Assembly: GCA_002682825.1 (NCBI GenBank)
Contig: NOKP01000092.1
Coordinates: forward strand, 20,999-57,653
Reading direction: 5' to 3'
Origin: Neonectria sp. B-13
Lineage: Eukaryota > Ascomycota > Sordariomycetes > Hypocreales > Nectriaceae
DNA length: 36,655 nucleotides
Shown here: one piece after another, positions 1-9,010 of the stretch
Numbering within the stretch: the first letter of the stretch is position 1
How the letters are laid out: each line of letters begins with the position of its first letter
The notes under the pieces: model-generated
The model's database searches: none
What the model was told of the DNA's origin: nothing
The model's input: the letters and a program-made list of their open reading frames with translations, nothing else
Translations under genes and position numbers: made by a program

Positions 1-358
1 GAATACGGTGTCTTCGTAGAAAGTCGGCATAGTTGCGAATACAGGCCTCGGTGACCGCAAATGCGCTCTTTTCAACGGACCGGATGTACGTTATCAGGGC
101 TTTTTCCTCTGCCTTAGTGATAGCAAGAGGATTCCCACCTGGATTAGCCTTAGGAAGGGCCTCGCCAGCTTTCAAAAGACGTATATATTTCTTCGTAAGA
201 CCCTCGGTTGCATGGTGTAATACAGCAACTTCGGCGACAGTGTACTCTCGTGGGGCAGCCGGATTCCCCCGCGTTGTACGTGTGACGTAGTCACCTGACA
301 GATAGGCACGGGCAGCAGCGGCGGCAGCCTTGCTAGACTTGGCTGAAAATCGAGGCAT
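1..358 (-). CDS. N-terminus of pogo/CENP-B-type DDE transposase (runs off left edge)
   Basis: A minus-strand frame starts with ATG at 356-358 and stays open for 119 codons to the window edge. After a basic, Ala-rich start (MPRFSAKSSKAAAAAA) it carries a helix-turn-helix segment (YTVAEVAVLHHATEGLTKKY) and then TKAEEKALITYIRSVEKSAF followed by IRNYADFLRRHR. This pattern is typical of the N-terminal HTH/CENP-B DNA-binding part of fungal Tc1/pogo transposases, which bind the terminal repeats of their own element. The DDE catalytic part would lie outside the window. No stop codon is seen in the visible part, so it may be intact or recent. Family assignment comes from recognition of the HTH pattern, not from a search. 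Confidence 0.72.
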   Translation of the reverse strand, partial: MPRFSAKSSKAAAAAARAYLSGDYVTRTTRGNPAAPREYTVAEVAVLHHATEGLTKKYIRLLKAGEALPKANPGGNPLAITKAEEKALITYIRSVEKSAFAVTEACIRNYADFLRRHRI

Positions 359-1131
359 AGTGAGATGTGATACAGAAGATATAGTATATTTAATTTGGCT
401 TCAATTGGGCTTGAATTGATGAAGTTGTGATGACTTGAAGGTACGTAAGAGAGATACAGCAGCGACCAAGAAACAGGTTGTGATGCCCCCTCTCCGGTAG
501 GTTAGAAAAGGCAAATTCGAAATTAAAGAACCCATCATCTAGACTTGAAAGATCCTCTTTCTTCTTAAAGAAAGCAGTAACTACAAAAAAGTTGAACCGT
601 GCCCCCGAGGTATGCATTAAGCGTCCATTACTGGTCTCTGCGTGGAAGAAAGTATTCTCTAGTTCCAATTCAATGCAAAGCTTAAAGCCGCTCCATCGTG
701 ACATTATTCGGAAATTCGGGTGTGAGTTTGCTTTTGGTGACTATCAAGTAACAAATCTTGCGATGAGCCAGGAGGGGCCCTAATGCAAGTATCCAATATC
801 CGACGAGGTCACGCAAAGACAGGGGTATAGACATCAGTAATAAATAGTCAATCTAAAAGCAGCGCCATTGACGCCACAACACAGCTGAAGAAGCAAGCTA
901 CTCTTCTCCAGGCTAGCAAACACCAATAGCTTACTCAACAACGACCACTCTAAATCCTTTCGGTTTTAGTTGAATGGGACCATTTGTTCTAGACCTCTCA
1001 GAAGTTCTAGGTGATAAATCTAGGGGACATATATAGGAGACGCGATGGAAGCATTTTTGCTCTCTCCTTCTTTCCCCATACAGCCCATTGACATTTTTTG
1101 AGTACGGGCAGGAGTCCAGAACTAAGAAATC
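359..1131. other. non-coding stretch upstream of secreted-protein gene
   Basis: No supported gene. The left half is AT-rich and may hold the 5' end of the pogo-type element, but I could not find a convincing terminal inverted repeat. The right half is the promoter of the gene at 1132. Confidence 0.4.
1030..1035 (+). promoter_or_regulatory. TATA box of the gene at 1132
   Basis: TATATA in the context GGGACATATATAGGAG lies about 100 bp before the ATG. It is followed by a pyrimidine-rich stretch (CTCTCTCCTTCTTTCCCC) such as often marks fungal transcription starts. Positional inference only. Confidence 0.4.
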
Positions 1132-1731
1132 ATGAAGAATTTCGCCTCAATCGTACTCCTGGCGCTAGCAGCGTCGGATACTGTTTACGCCAGTCGATGC
1201 AAGCCAGATGGCACCCTATCGACAGAGTCAACATCAACAACAGAGGTTTCGTCGACGTCGACCGAGAGCAATCCTACGGCCGATACCACAGACTTGACGA
1301 CTGTATCGACCTCGGTTCAAGAAACGACGACTACTACGGCAGACTCGGAGACGACAACCTCCATCGTGTCAATATCATCTAGCGAGGCCGCCACAACGAC
1401 ATCATCCAGTCAGCCAGCTTGCACGCCAGTCACTCCGTGTGCGCAAAAGGGCACATTCAACAGCTTGGCTATCCGAAGCGTGATTAACAACATTTCATTC
1501 GAGACTTGCGTTTCGCAATGCGCACAGGACACCGGATGCACTCATTATAGATACCAGCCTGATTCATCTGCCGTGTACTACAAGATGTGCCAACTTCTTT
1601 CCACGACGGATGTGTTCCGGCCTGGTAATAGTGATAGTTGGCTGTGGTACACGAAAGATTGCACCTCCAACTCGTGTGTGACCTACGGTACGTCTACGTT
1701 CCAGGCTGTGTCCACTACCAGAGAATCCTAG
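1132..1731 (+). CDS. secreted Ser/Thr-rich protein with Cys-rich PAN/Apple-like domain
   Basis: 199 codons, no intron needed. Residues 1-20 form a signal peptide (MKNFASIVLLALAASDTVYA) with a likely cut before SRC. Residues 28-93 are a mucin-like linker made almost wholly of Ser, Thr, Glu and Ala, probably heavily O-glycosylated. From about residue 95 comes a compact Cys-rich domain with the spacing CTPVTPC, then FETCVSQCAQDTGC, then KMCQLL, then DCTSNSC; the C-x3-C-x5-C core followed by a later CxL is what PAN/Apple-like carbohydrate- or protein-binding modules show. It probably acts at the cell surface or outside the cell. The start is chosen because it places the signal peptide correctly and follows a TATA box. 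No lesion is seen, unlike its neighbours. Substrate or partner unknown. Confidence 0.8.
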   Translation: MKNFASIVLLALAASDTVYASRCKPDGTLSTESTSTTEVSSTSTESNPTADTTDLTTVSTSVQETTTTTADSETTTSIVSISSSEAATTTSSSQPACTPVTPCAQKGTFNSLAIRSVINNISFETCVSQCAQDTGCTHYRYQPDSSAVYYKMCQLLSTTDVFRPGNSDSWLWYTKDCTSNSCVTYGTSTFQAVSTTRES

Positions 1732-2162
1732 AGAGCTGACGTATGACTAGAATAATTTCAACAGGATCTTCACTCTAAGTCCCTTCATCTGAATACTCGT
1801 TTACATATTTTACGGGTGATAATGCGCGTTAGCTGGGGCACTTCAAGTGACTACAGTGTATGAGAATAGCCAGGTGTCAGGCAGATTGGCGTGTGGATGC
1901 TAGAGTAATGTCAATTTGGTTGTGGTAACTCAAAGAGACAAAGAGCAGTTGATCCAGTCGTATGGCTATTACATTTACACCTAATGAAACGACTTTCAGA
2001 CCAGTATAAGTCTTGAAGTCGGCCATATGGTGATACGGGCCAAATGTTACCAGTGCTCAAGAGTGTGACAATCTGGATTCCATATAAGAAGATTACTCTA
2101 AGCTCTGGAAATGAATGTTGTTGATCTGACTTGAAAAACAGAAAGTATAACAGCATTTTCCT
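1732..2162. other. intergenic stretch
   Basis: No supported gene. AT-rich; presumably the 3' regions of the two convergent genes on either side. Confidence 0.4.
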
Positions 2163-3040
2163 TCACGTACACCCTGTGTACGGAATATACCACTCGTCTT
2201 CATCAGGAACATACCCCTCATAGCCAGGCTGCTCGGGATCAGTGACGCGAGATTCAATGCTCAAGCCTAGAATACCGTGTCATTAACAAGCCCATTATAG
2301 TCACAATCGCTTGTCAGCTCACCTGCAATTAGATACTTCAAAGTCCTCGCTGCTCTATCCACTCGATTGAGGATGTCGTCGTCGTTGACAGGGTCATCGG
2401 CCTTGGTGCCTCGCCCATCGCCAGAAGAATCCCCTTGAAACAAGTTGTCCGGCCAGTAGCAGACGGTATGCAGAGCCCAGGACATCCACGCGTCATATCT
2501 GAGGCAGCTTTCCGACGGCTCGTCAACGGGCTCGCCAAATTCACGTCTGTTCATGCCCAGCTGGTCTAGAAGAAATCAGAGGTACTCGACAGACTCTTGG
2601 TGAGTCATGCCTTTGGTTCCTTCTCGAACGCGTTCGTGATTGATGATGTTATGAAGGATCTGCTTGTGAAGTCTAAGACGAGGCACGTATCAGCGAGTGT
2701 TCCCAGTATGCATTCCTACTGAAGTGTAGACGGGCCTGGAGTAAGGGATGTGATGCTTCACAGTTAATCCTTCGGCATCGCTTGTGGAATGTTCGTTGAA
2801 CGCTGCCACAGCGCGTTTGACTGCTGGGGGTAATTTGTGGCGGTGGTACATGTAAGCGACGATGCGATCACTATAAAACCAAGCACCAGGGTCGCCCTGT
2901 TTCTGTCTAAGAGCGGAGTCCTTGTCCGTTAGTTTTGAAAAGGTCTAATAAAAACGTGCAATGAATGCTAAAGTCAAGGCGGAGGGACACGCATGATAAC
3001 GAAACTCAGTATTTATAGATGGAGAAATCGGGCTGTAGAA
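2163..3040 (-). pseudogene. decayed multi-exon hypothetical gene
   Basis: Reading the minus strand, a chain of exons with consistent phases can be rebuilt: part of an exon at about 2991-3033, then 2720-2944, 2323-2659 and 2163-2266 (stop at 2163-2165). The introns at 2660-2719 (GTAGGA..GCAG, 60 nt) and 2267-2322 (GTGAGC..TTCTAG, 56 nt, branch TTAATGAC) look normal. The product includes segments such as GDPGAWFYSDRIVAYMYHRH, ESVEYL-stop-FLLDQLGMN and a C-terminus ending DEDEWYIPYTGCT. Two in-frame TGA codons (2576-2578 and one near 3010) both fit CGA to TGA, and the most 5' exon has a poor donor (GTGTCC). I do not recognise the family. It was probably a cytosolic protein, since no signal peptide or membrane segment is visible in what survives. 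Best read as a gene inactivated by C-to-T changes. Confidence 0.5.
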
Positions 3041-3209
3041 AGAAGCTCAAAGTCGTGGTATCCTATTCAAAGCTAAATTTCAGCTTGAAAATCAGTACGG
3101 GATAAGCTGCATAAAATACGGATGAGACTTTGATGCTAATTCAATGGCTCCAAAAACAAGAGCAAGTGCTGCGAGACAGTCGCTAGCTACCTGTTCTGCC
3201 CATATTTGT

Positions 3210-3965
3210 CTATGCGCTGCACTCATGCTCCTGGTTATCCAAGTACAAATAATCCTTCTCAATGGTAATCTTCGCATTCGTCCACGTCTTGCCACCATCA
3301 GTCGTCTCATAGCCACTGCTCGTAGCACCAGTGAGCGAGAGGGTGTTTCCAAAGTCAGCATCCGCGGCCGATAGGTGGATAGTAATGTTCTCCCACGAGT
3401 ATCCCTCCAGAGTGTCGCACGTCTACAAGTAGCATTCGTTCGCTCCATAGAAAACAGTAGGCTTCATGCCTACAGCATTGATCTAGGTCAAGAGTACGTT
3501 GCCAGACAAAGATATTATCTATATTACTTCAGAACTAACAACAAGCTTAAAGTCAAGGTATATTCTAGCCTTAATGGGCTTATACAACTGGCCCAGCTGG
3601 CCCAAAGGGGTATAGGTACTAACAGCAATATACTACTGTGTATTGTCAGTGTTACAACCGGTCAGTCGCTGGTTAGGCGCCCAGTTGAGAAGAGGCTGGA
3701 CAAAGTTCTCTTGGGCGACGTCCTTGCCGGTCGGGTCGTCCTGGATGCCGATCCAAAAGGCGAGCTCCTCGTTGCCACCGCTGATAGCATAGCCACAGGG
3801 AACTGACGGCGGAACCAGGGAGTTGGTGGCCTAGGTGATGGTGACGCCGTTCTTGGTCGGGCCGGTGTAGAACATGTTGCCGAACTTGTATTGGCCTAAC
3901 CAGTCAGCGGCCTGGGCGCTGGCGATGGCCGCCGACATAAGGATGAAGCTGGTTGGAGAAGGCAT
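3210..3965 (-). pseudogene. secreted beta-sandwich-type protein gene with five internal TAG stops
   Basis: One continuous minus-strand frame of 252 codons runs from ATG (3963-3965) to TAG (3210-3212). It opens with a signal peptide (MPSPTSFILMSAAIASAQA) before ADWLGQYKFGNMFYTGP. Later pieces include GGNEELAFWIGIQDDPTG, then QPLLNWAPNQ, and near the end GYSWENITIHLSAADADFGN and TTDGGKTWTNAKI. Length, signal peptide and Gly/Trp-rich beta strands recall secreted G1 peptidase (eqolisin)/ConA-like folds, but I cannot place the catalytic Gln and Glu, so that is a guess. Five internal stops (3831-3833, 3633-3635, 3519-3521, 3483-3485, 3423-3425) are all TAG and each fits a former CAG glutamine codon, the signature of RIP at CpA. 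The middle third is clearly AT-rich. Not expected to make a full protein. Confidence 0.65.
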
Positions 3966-5149
3966 TGTATGACAAGTAGAAGATGTGATGGATGATAGGA
4001 GATGGTTACTATTAGCACGGGAAGTGCACTTGTTTTATAAACATCGAAGGAATCCAGCAGGGTTTGTTTGCAGCATGTCACTAAGCTCATGAACATGTTT
4101 CGGATTGACACAGCCCTGGCTGTCAACCCTTGATGACTAGAAACACGTTGAATGTGGGGCTTCATGGGTGAAATGACTGCGCGGTTATTGTTGTTGTAAA
4201 AGGTCGGTATATTTTCTGTCTGTTCCAGGCCTATGAATGTTTTTAAAAAGTCACGCATCTGAAACTAAAATACCTTAACCTCAACATTACAACTTGTATG
4301 TGAAGATGCACTATCCGCCAAGACGCATTCTACGGCAGTTGGTGATGTCGGTATTTGTGGTCCCACCAGCCGGTCCTGCATTTCGCATAAACCCACATCG
4401 GCCCCTTTTCTTCCGCTGCCGAAGCCCGGTCGAGGTTTCATCGGCACGAGTATCCCAGTGGTTCTGGTCGAGAAAACCCACCAATCCGAAAGCTCATAGC
4501 GTAACAGTACGCATTGTGGAAAACAAAACCACATGACGCTCGGAAGTTTGTTTGCTCTCGTTTCAGGAATTTGAAGAGATGATTCGTTCCCTGCTGCATG
4601 GTATAGATACGATGTGAATCAAAAGTTCCTAATTTAACACCTGAGGACTTCCTAGCAAGATGTCGCCGAAAGAATTGTTGAAATTTGCGCAGTTATTATT
4701 CGTATGGCCCCACCCTGGTCTTTTTGACGAGACTTCAAGTCCACATTCCTGCTGCTTTAAGTTCACTAGGTTGACTTTTCACAAACGAATGCGTTTATTG
4801 TGTATACGAGTATTACTGTTGCTAACATTCTTTTCAGAGCTTCAATTTATAGCATAGGGTCTAATGCAACAACTTAAAGGACCACTCTGTGTAAACAACC
4901 GTTCATCCAGGCGACATCTCACCAGCAAGATCTAACCTACAGCGCCCAGTTGTGAGATGAGTTACCCTAGATCTCTGGGAGCAGGAACATAGTTGTCCCA
5001 GATTCACCTGATCAACAGCTTGTCGACGACTGGCGGACAGAATTGTCACAGCCGCATCATTAACCACTACTAGGAATGCTTAACATATTGCAGCCCAACA
5101 TCTCCCTTAACTTAACCTCTCCCCCAAACCAATCCATTGATTACTTCCA
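3966..5149. other. long intergenic stretch
   Basis: Several overlapping short frames exist on both strands, but none has a recognisable domain, a credible intron chain or a coding look. I see no gene here. Confidence 0.45.
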
Positions 5150-5654
5150 ATGGCACCGATAGATTACTCAAAATGGGACAACATCGACACGGATTCCGAC
5201 TCGGACTTGGAGTCTCCCCAGCCGCTGGTCCTCCACCGCGTAGGCACTCAGTCCGCCAACCGCCCCGACCTGGACAAGCACATCGCCACGTACCTCAGTA
5301 TCGAACTTGAGTCGGGCTTCGTGCCTCAGGAATGGCAGACCCGTGTCGTTGCTAGCGCAGCATCTCGAGGGCGTCTGGATGTACTGTGACTACATTCTGG
5401 ATCTCTTCGGCGAGGGACGAGGTGCGCCGAGAGAGTTGTATAGTCGGAAGGCATTTGAAAAGTGGTGGCTGGCTTACTGCGAGCAACAAAACAGCTTGAG
5501 GCCAGGAAGGGGTGGGGAGGATGATCCGGACGACTGGCGCGTGGTACCCATGCCGCAAAAGGTTTACTTACATGTATCGTACTTAATCCATCGAATGCTT
5601 GGTGTCCTTCATCACTCTTTAATAAAGTTTGTTACGATTGACTGCAAGATATGA
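5150..5654 (+). pseudogene. frameshifted small hypothetical gene (MAPIDYSKWD start)
   Basis: The frame from ATG 5150 begins MAPIDYSKWDNIDTDSDSDL, an acidic start seen on several uncharacterised fungal proteins, and reads on to FVPQEWQTRVVASA before meeting TGA at 5387-5389. The next frame then carries clearly protein-like sequence: QHLEGVWMYCDYILDLFGEG, then RKAFEKWWLAYCEQQNS and DDPDDWRVVPMPQK, to a stop at 5652-5654. The switch falls near 5355-5370, too tight for an intron, so one base has been gained or lost. A GT at the end of the PMPQK segment could be a donor, making the last 40 codons read-through. Function unknown; soluble, acidic and Trp-rich. Alternatively the frameshift is a sequencing error and the gene is intact. 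Confidence 0.5.
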
Positions 5655-6287
5655 TAGTGCTAAGTGGTGGGCTTGAGCTACTACAATCCCCACCTGTGGC
5701 TCTCAGTCGAGTCTTGTGATGATGGGCAACTGTGGCAAGACAGTAGAAAAAAGTCAAGGATTTAAGACAGATACCAGTGTTCCATTACCGATTATCTAAC
5801 TGTTAGGGCTGCCAACCTGTGAGGGCGAAAATTGGAACAATTAATATTGGATTGTCGCAGTGAGGGCTGGCTGAAATATGCACCATAACCTGACCAGCAT
5901 CGCTGCACCTAGAGGTAGGCCATACCGCATAAAGGCAAATCCTTGATGGTTGTCAGTATTGACTAGCGGTGCGGGCTTTTCTCAACGACTTAGAGACAGA
6001 GGGAAGAATAACAATGAACCGCAGAGTGGCCACTAGACTCACATAAATAGGGAACGTCACAGCCACAAGCACAAAGAATAGGTAGTACTTATTAAATGGG
6101 TTAACTGGCGAGTGACTACCGTACCGGTGTTAGATTTCTACTTGTGTACTGTTCTTGTTTTTTACTTACTACTGGTGCCGTGTGACATCAACTCGACGCA
6201 GCGGAAATCAGAACTATCAAGAACTCTCACGGAAAGCCTAGGTTTGAACTATTACTTAAAGAACATATCATTGACCTCTACCAAATA
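5655..6287. other. intergenic stretch
   Basis: No supported gene. AT-rich with only very short frames. Confidence 0.4.
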
Positions 6288-6618
6288 TTGCTCCTGTTTA
6301 AGATGAAAAGCGTGTGCTTGTACCACCGCAGCCGACTGGCAGTGTTCTTCTGCGACCTGCCAAAGCTCGATCATTGGGAGTCTCAGCTGAAGGACATCAA
6401 GGACACAGAAGCAGCCATTGTCAGCGAGTCTTCAGAGTACAACACGCTAGAGATCAGGACTCAGTTACAGAATGCTGCTGTTTCCGTGGCCGCCCAAGCA
6501 GCGAGCCTTCAGAGCATTCTCTCAGCTACACAGGATCAAATGACATTCCAGTGGACCGCAAGACGGGATGACAAAGATACAGAATGTCTAAGAGATCTGT
6601 ATGCTATAGATCCTTGCG
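6288..6618 (+). pseudogene. fragment of a NACHT/STAND NTPase, region just before the NACHT domain
   Basis: The plus frame encodes WESQLKDIKDTEAAIVSESS, then a coiled-coil-like stretch with LQNAAVSVAAQAASLQSILS, then RRDDKDTECLRDLYAIDPCD. In fungal NACHT and other STAND-type proteins the block CLxDLxxxDPRDDKxRIE sits immediately before the NACHT P-loop region. Here the homology stops at IDPCDD, with Cys in place of the usual Arg (CGC to TGC, again C-to-T). No P-loop, Walker B or repeat domain follows, because the sequence changes abruptly to an antisense RecQ fragment at about 6617. The 5' part of the gene is also missing. This is a broken remnant of an incompatibility/innate-immunity type NTPase gene. 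Family call is by motif recognition. Confidence 0.6.
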
Positions 6619-7325
6619 ATGACAACTCCTTCTCCGCATCCCATCCGCTCGATGTTTCCATCCATCTCTCGGTCCAATACTTCCCGTCGACACAATTCCA
6701 CCACATCGTCGTCCTATCCATCATCCGTCTCCGTCGCGCTCTTCCACCTCTTTCCCGTCTTGATCTCTTCACTTGTGAAATTCCCCGCCTCTGACCTTGC
6801 TCTTGTCTTCGCCCTTGCCTGCGACTATTCTTCTAACCATGAAATCCGCACCACCACGATCGACTCGCTCTCCTTCCCATCTCTTCCTCCTCGATCGCTC
6901 TCCTGTACAAAATTTCGCAACTCCCGCCGAATCGCTGCGTGAACTACCAATTGCACATCCGGCACGTCGACTCCCAATCCTAATGCGTTTGTTGCCACAA
7001 TCCACCCGGACTCTCCTCCACTACTGCCCTTCCATTCCTGCATCCACCTTGCCTTTTCTTCTGCACTCCCCGCCTTGTTCCAACATGCCACGCACTCTAA
7101 CATTGCCACGACCCTCTTGACTCGCTCGATCGCCCCTCTATATACAATCACCTTGCCACTGCTGTATGTTTCCGTCTATGCCTTGATGATCTCGCAAACC
7201 CGCTGCTCAATGACATCCTCGTCATTGACTTATTCTTTACCCTTCTTCCTATTCTTCCCGCTCCTTCTTACTCCTCTCTGCCCCCGGCCGGCTCCTTTGT
7301 TACCCTCGACTACCTCGACCTGATA
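6617..7325 (-). pseudogene. RecQ/telomere-linked helicase, C-lobe and Cys-rich tail fragment
   Basis: Read on the minus strand, the fragment carries motif IV-like SSGKVIVYRGAIERVKR, then EEKARWMQEWKGSSG, then motif V (WIVATNALGLGVDVPDVQLV) and motif VI (NFVQESDRGGRDGKESESIV), where the usual SGRAGRDG reads SDRGGRDG. Downstream, in the same frame after further stops, CRREVLDREMDGNIERMGC matches the Cys-containing region that follows the helicase core. Stops include TAG in KA-stop-TETYSS (TGG to TAG) and TAG after SWLEE. Motifs 0-III and the OrsD N-terminus are absent. It ends against a plus-strand NACHT fragment. RecQ enzymes unwind DNA 3' to 5'; this subfamily is typical of fungal chromosome ends. 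This copy cannot work. Confidence 0.72.
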
Positions 7326-9010
7326 CTGAATGTTCTGCCTTATCGTCGGCTCTTGAAACCCTCTTCTACGCACGGCGGGTTGCTCTCCCTCTTTCACATG
7401 ACGGGTTATTCTCCCTCTTTTACATATTGCGGGTTGCTCTCTCTTCTACATGTCGGGTTGCTCTCCCTCTTTCACACAACGGGTTACGGACCCTCATACT
7501 ATTTCCTCTCCCACGGGTTACGGCCCTTTTTGCCGTTCCCGTTCCACGGGTCACGGAACCTCCTACGGTTTCTCTTTAACGGCCTACGGGCCCCCCCGCT
7601 GTTCCTGTTCTACGGGTTACGGGCCCTCCTGCTGTCGTCGCCACGGGTCTTCACTACGGGTATTCGTAACGGGTTCTTCGGGTCACCGCAACGGGTAATA
7701 CGGGTCTTCGCAACGGCGCTTTACCACGGGTTGTACGGGTCATCACCACGGGTCATCACCACGGGCTATACGGACCTTTAATACGGATCATTGCCACGGG
7801 CCTTCACCACCGGCCTTTGTAACGGGTTGTACGGGTCATCGCAACGGGTCTTCACAGCGGGTCTTCGCAACGGGTCTTCGCAGCGGGTCATCACCACGGG
7901 TTATACGGGCCCCTGCAACGAGTTATACGGGTCTTCAATACGGGTCTTCAATATGGGTTGTACGGGTCTCGCAACAGCTCTTTACCACGGGTTTTTACTA
8001 TACCTGTTCAGCGGGTTATATGCCCTCCTACTATTCTCATTTAATGGATTATAAGATACCAAATACCATTCGATCATGTTTCCATCTGTTCATCCTCTTT
8101 TATTTGAATTTGAGTCTTCTACACATACCTAATAGACCCCTAAGTCGTAGCTGAATTGTTGATAGTTCCTATTCTCTTCTCCCTCTGCCTCCAGCAGCCA
8201 TCCACACGTCGGCAATTAGCAGTTATCTTACTGGCTAGTATTAGATTCCCCTTATTACTTTTATTACTTGTTTTGGACTGCTATTCTATTATCTTGTATC
8301 TTGTCATTAAGACTGCTGTTATATTAGCTAATTTCCATCTTTTATTTACAACATCTCTAGTTACTTATTCTTCCCGGCATGATCAATGCACAATTATTAT
8401 CAGAAAACCGCTCCCATCTTAATAGCTTAATACAATCACTCTTCCCTCCTCCTAAATCTGCCTTTATAAGACAGTTTTCTCCTATTACTCTTCAAGTAAA
8501 GCCTCTCTTTATAATACTCTTTCACTCCACGATATTAACCCTCCCTACCCTCCACTCCTTAGAGCCACCTAGATGCCAGAATCTCTTTTCCTTTATTCGT
8601 TCTATCCCTTGCTTTTACACTGTCGTTTTTTTGTCCCATGTCCTACAATAAAGACTTCTGTTATAGAAGCCATTTCTCGCTTTCAAGACTACCCTGCATG
8701 TATTATTGCGTCTTTCTGCCTTGATCAACTCGTGATCATGGACGGAAAGCCCGTCTTACCCCAAAACTGGCACAATCGCCGTTTCCCTCCTTCTAGCTTC
8801 GCCTTCGTAAGACTGCTTTCTCCCATGTGGTCTCTTCACACTGAAGTACAACCAACTAACAAAACGGTCGGCTTCGTGTTGCGTCCCTGGCCTCAACTCC
8901 ATCCCGGCCTGGTCCCGTCGTCAGTCTCCCTGCCCCAACAGAAGCCTCCCACCCTACGGCACAGTCGCAACACGCTCCGGCTCCGGTCTCCTATACTACC
9001 ATGGCACGGC
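7326..9010. other. pyrimidine-rich spacer with tandem array
   Basis: The plus strand is strongly C/T-rich through most of this stretch. The first half holds the tandem array listed separately; the rest has only short frames with no domain. It separates two RecQ helicase remnants on the minus strand and may be a decayed or inserted part of the same element. Confidence 0.45.
7350..8010. repeat. degenerate tandem array built on an ACGGGT core
   Basis: Dozens of near-copies of (A/C)CGGGT followed by 6-9 variable bases, such as CTTCGCA, CATCACC or TGTA, recur with a period of about 12-15 nt. The left end (7370-7500) shows a longer form in which GCGGGTTGCTCTCCCTCTTT is repeated with small changes. 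Because the period is often a multiple of three, several frames stay open and encode Thr-Gly-Tyr-rich repeats; I regard those frames as by-products. The motif is not the usual TTAGGG telomere repeat. Confidence 0.75.

Noticed and set aside
3092..3448. 118-codon minus-strand frame MERTNATCRR..
   Set aside because: It is an out-of-frame reading of the secreted-protein pseudogene, whose proper frame has the signal peptide and conserved-looking pieces.
7350..8010. Array as an internal telomere tract
   Set aside because: The core ACGGGT does not match TTAGGG or CCCTAA and the spacing is too long and variable.
7353..8054. Long plus-strand frames encoding Thr-Gly-Tyr-Leu repeats
   Set aside because: They arise from the ACGGGT tandem array, occur in more than one frame and lack a signal peptide or domain.
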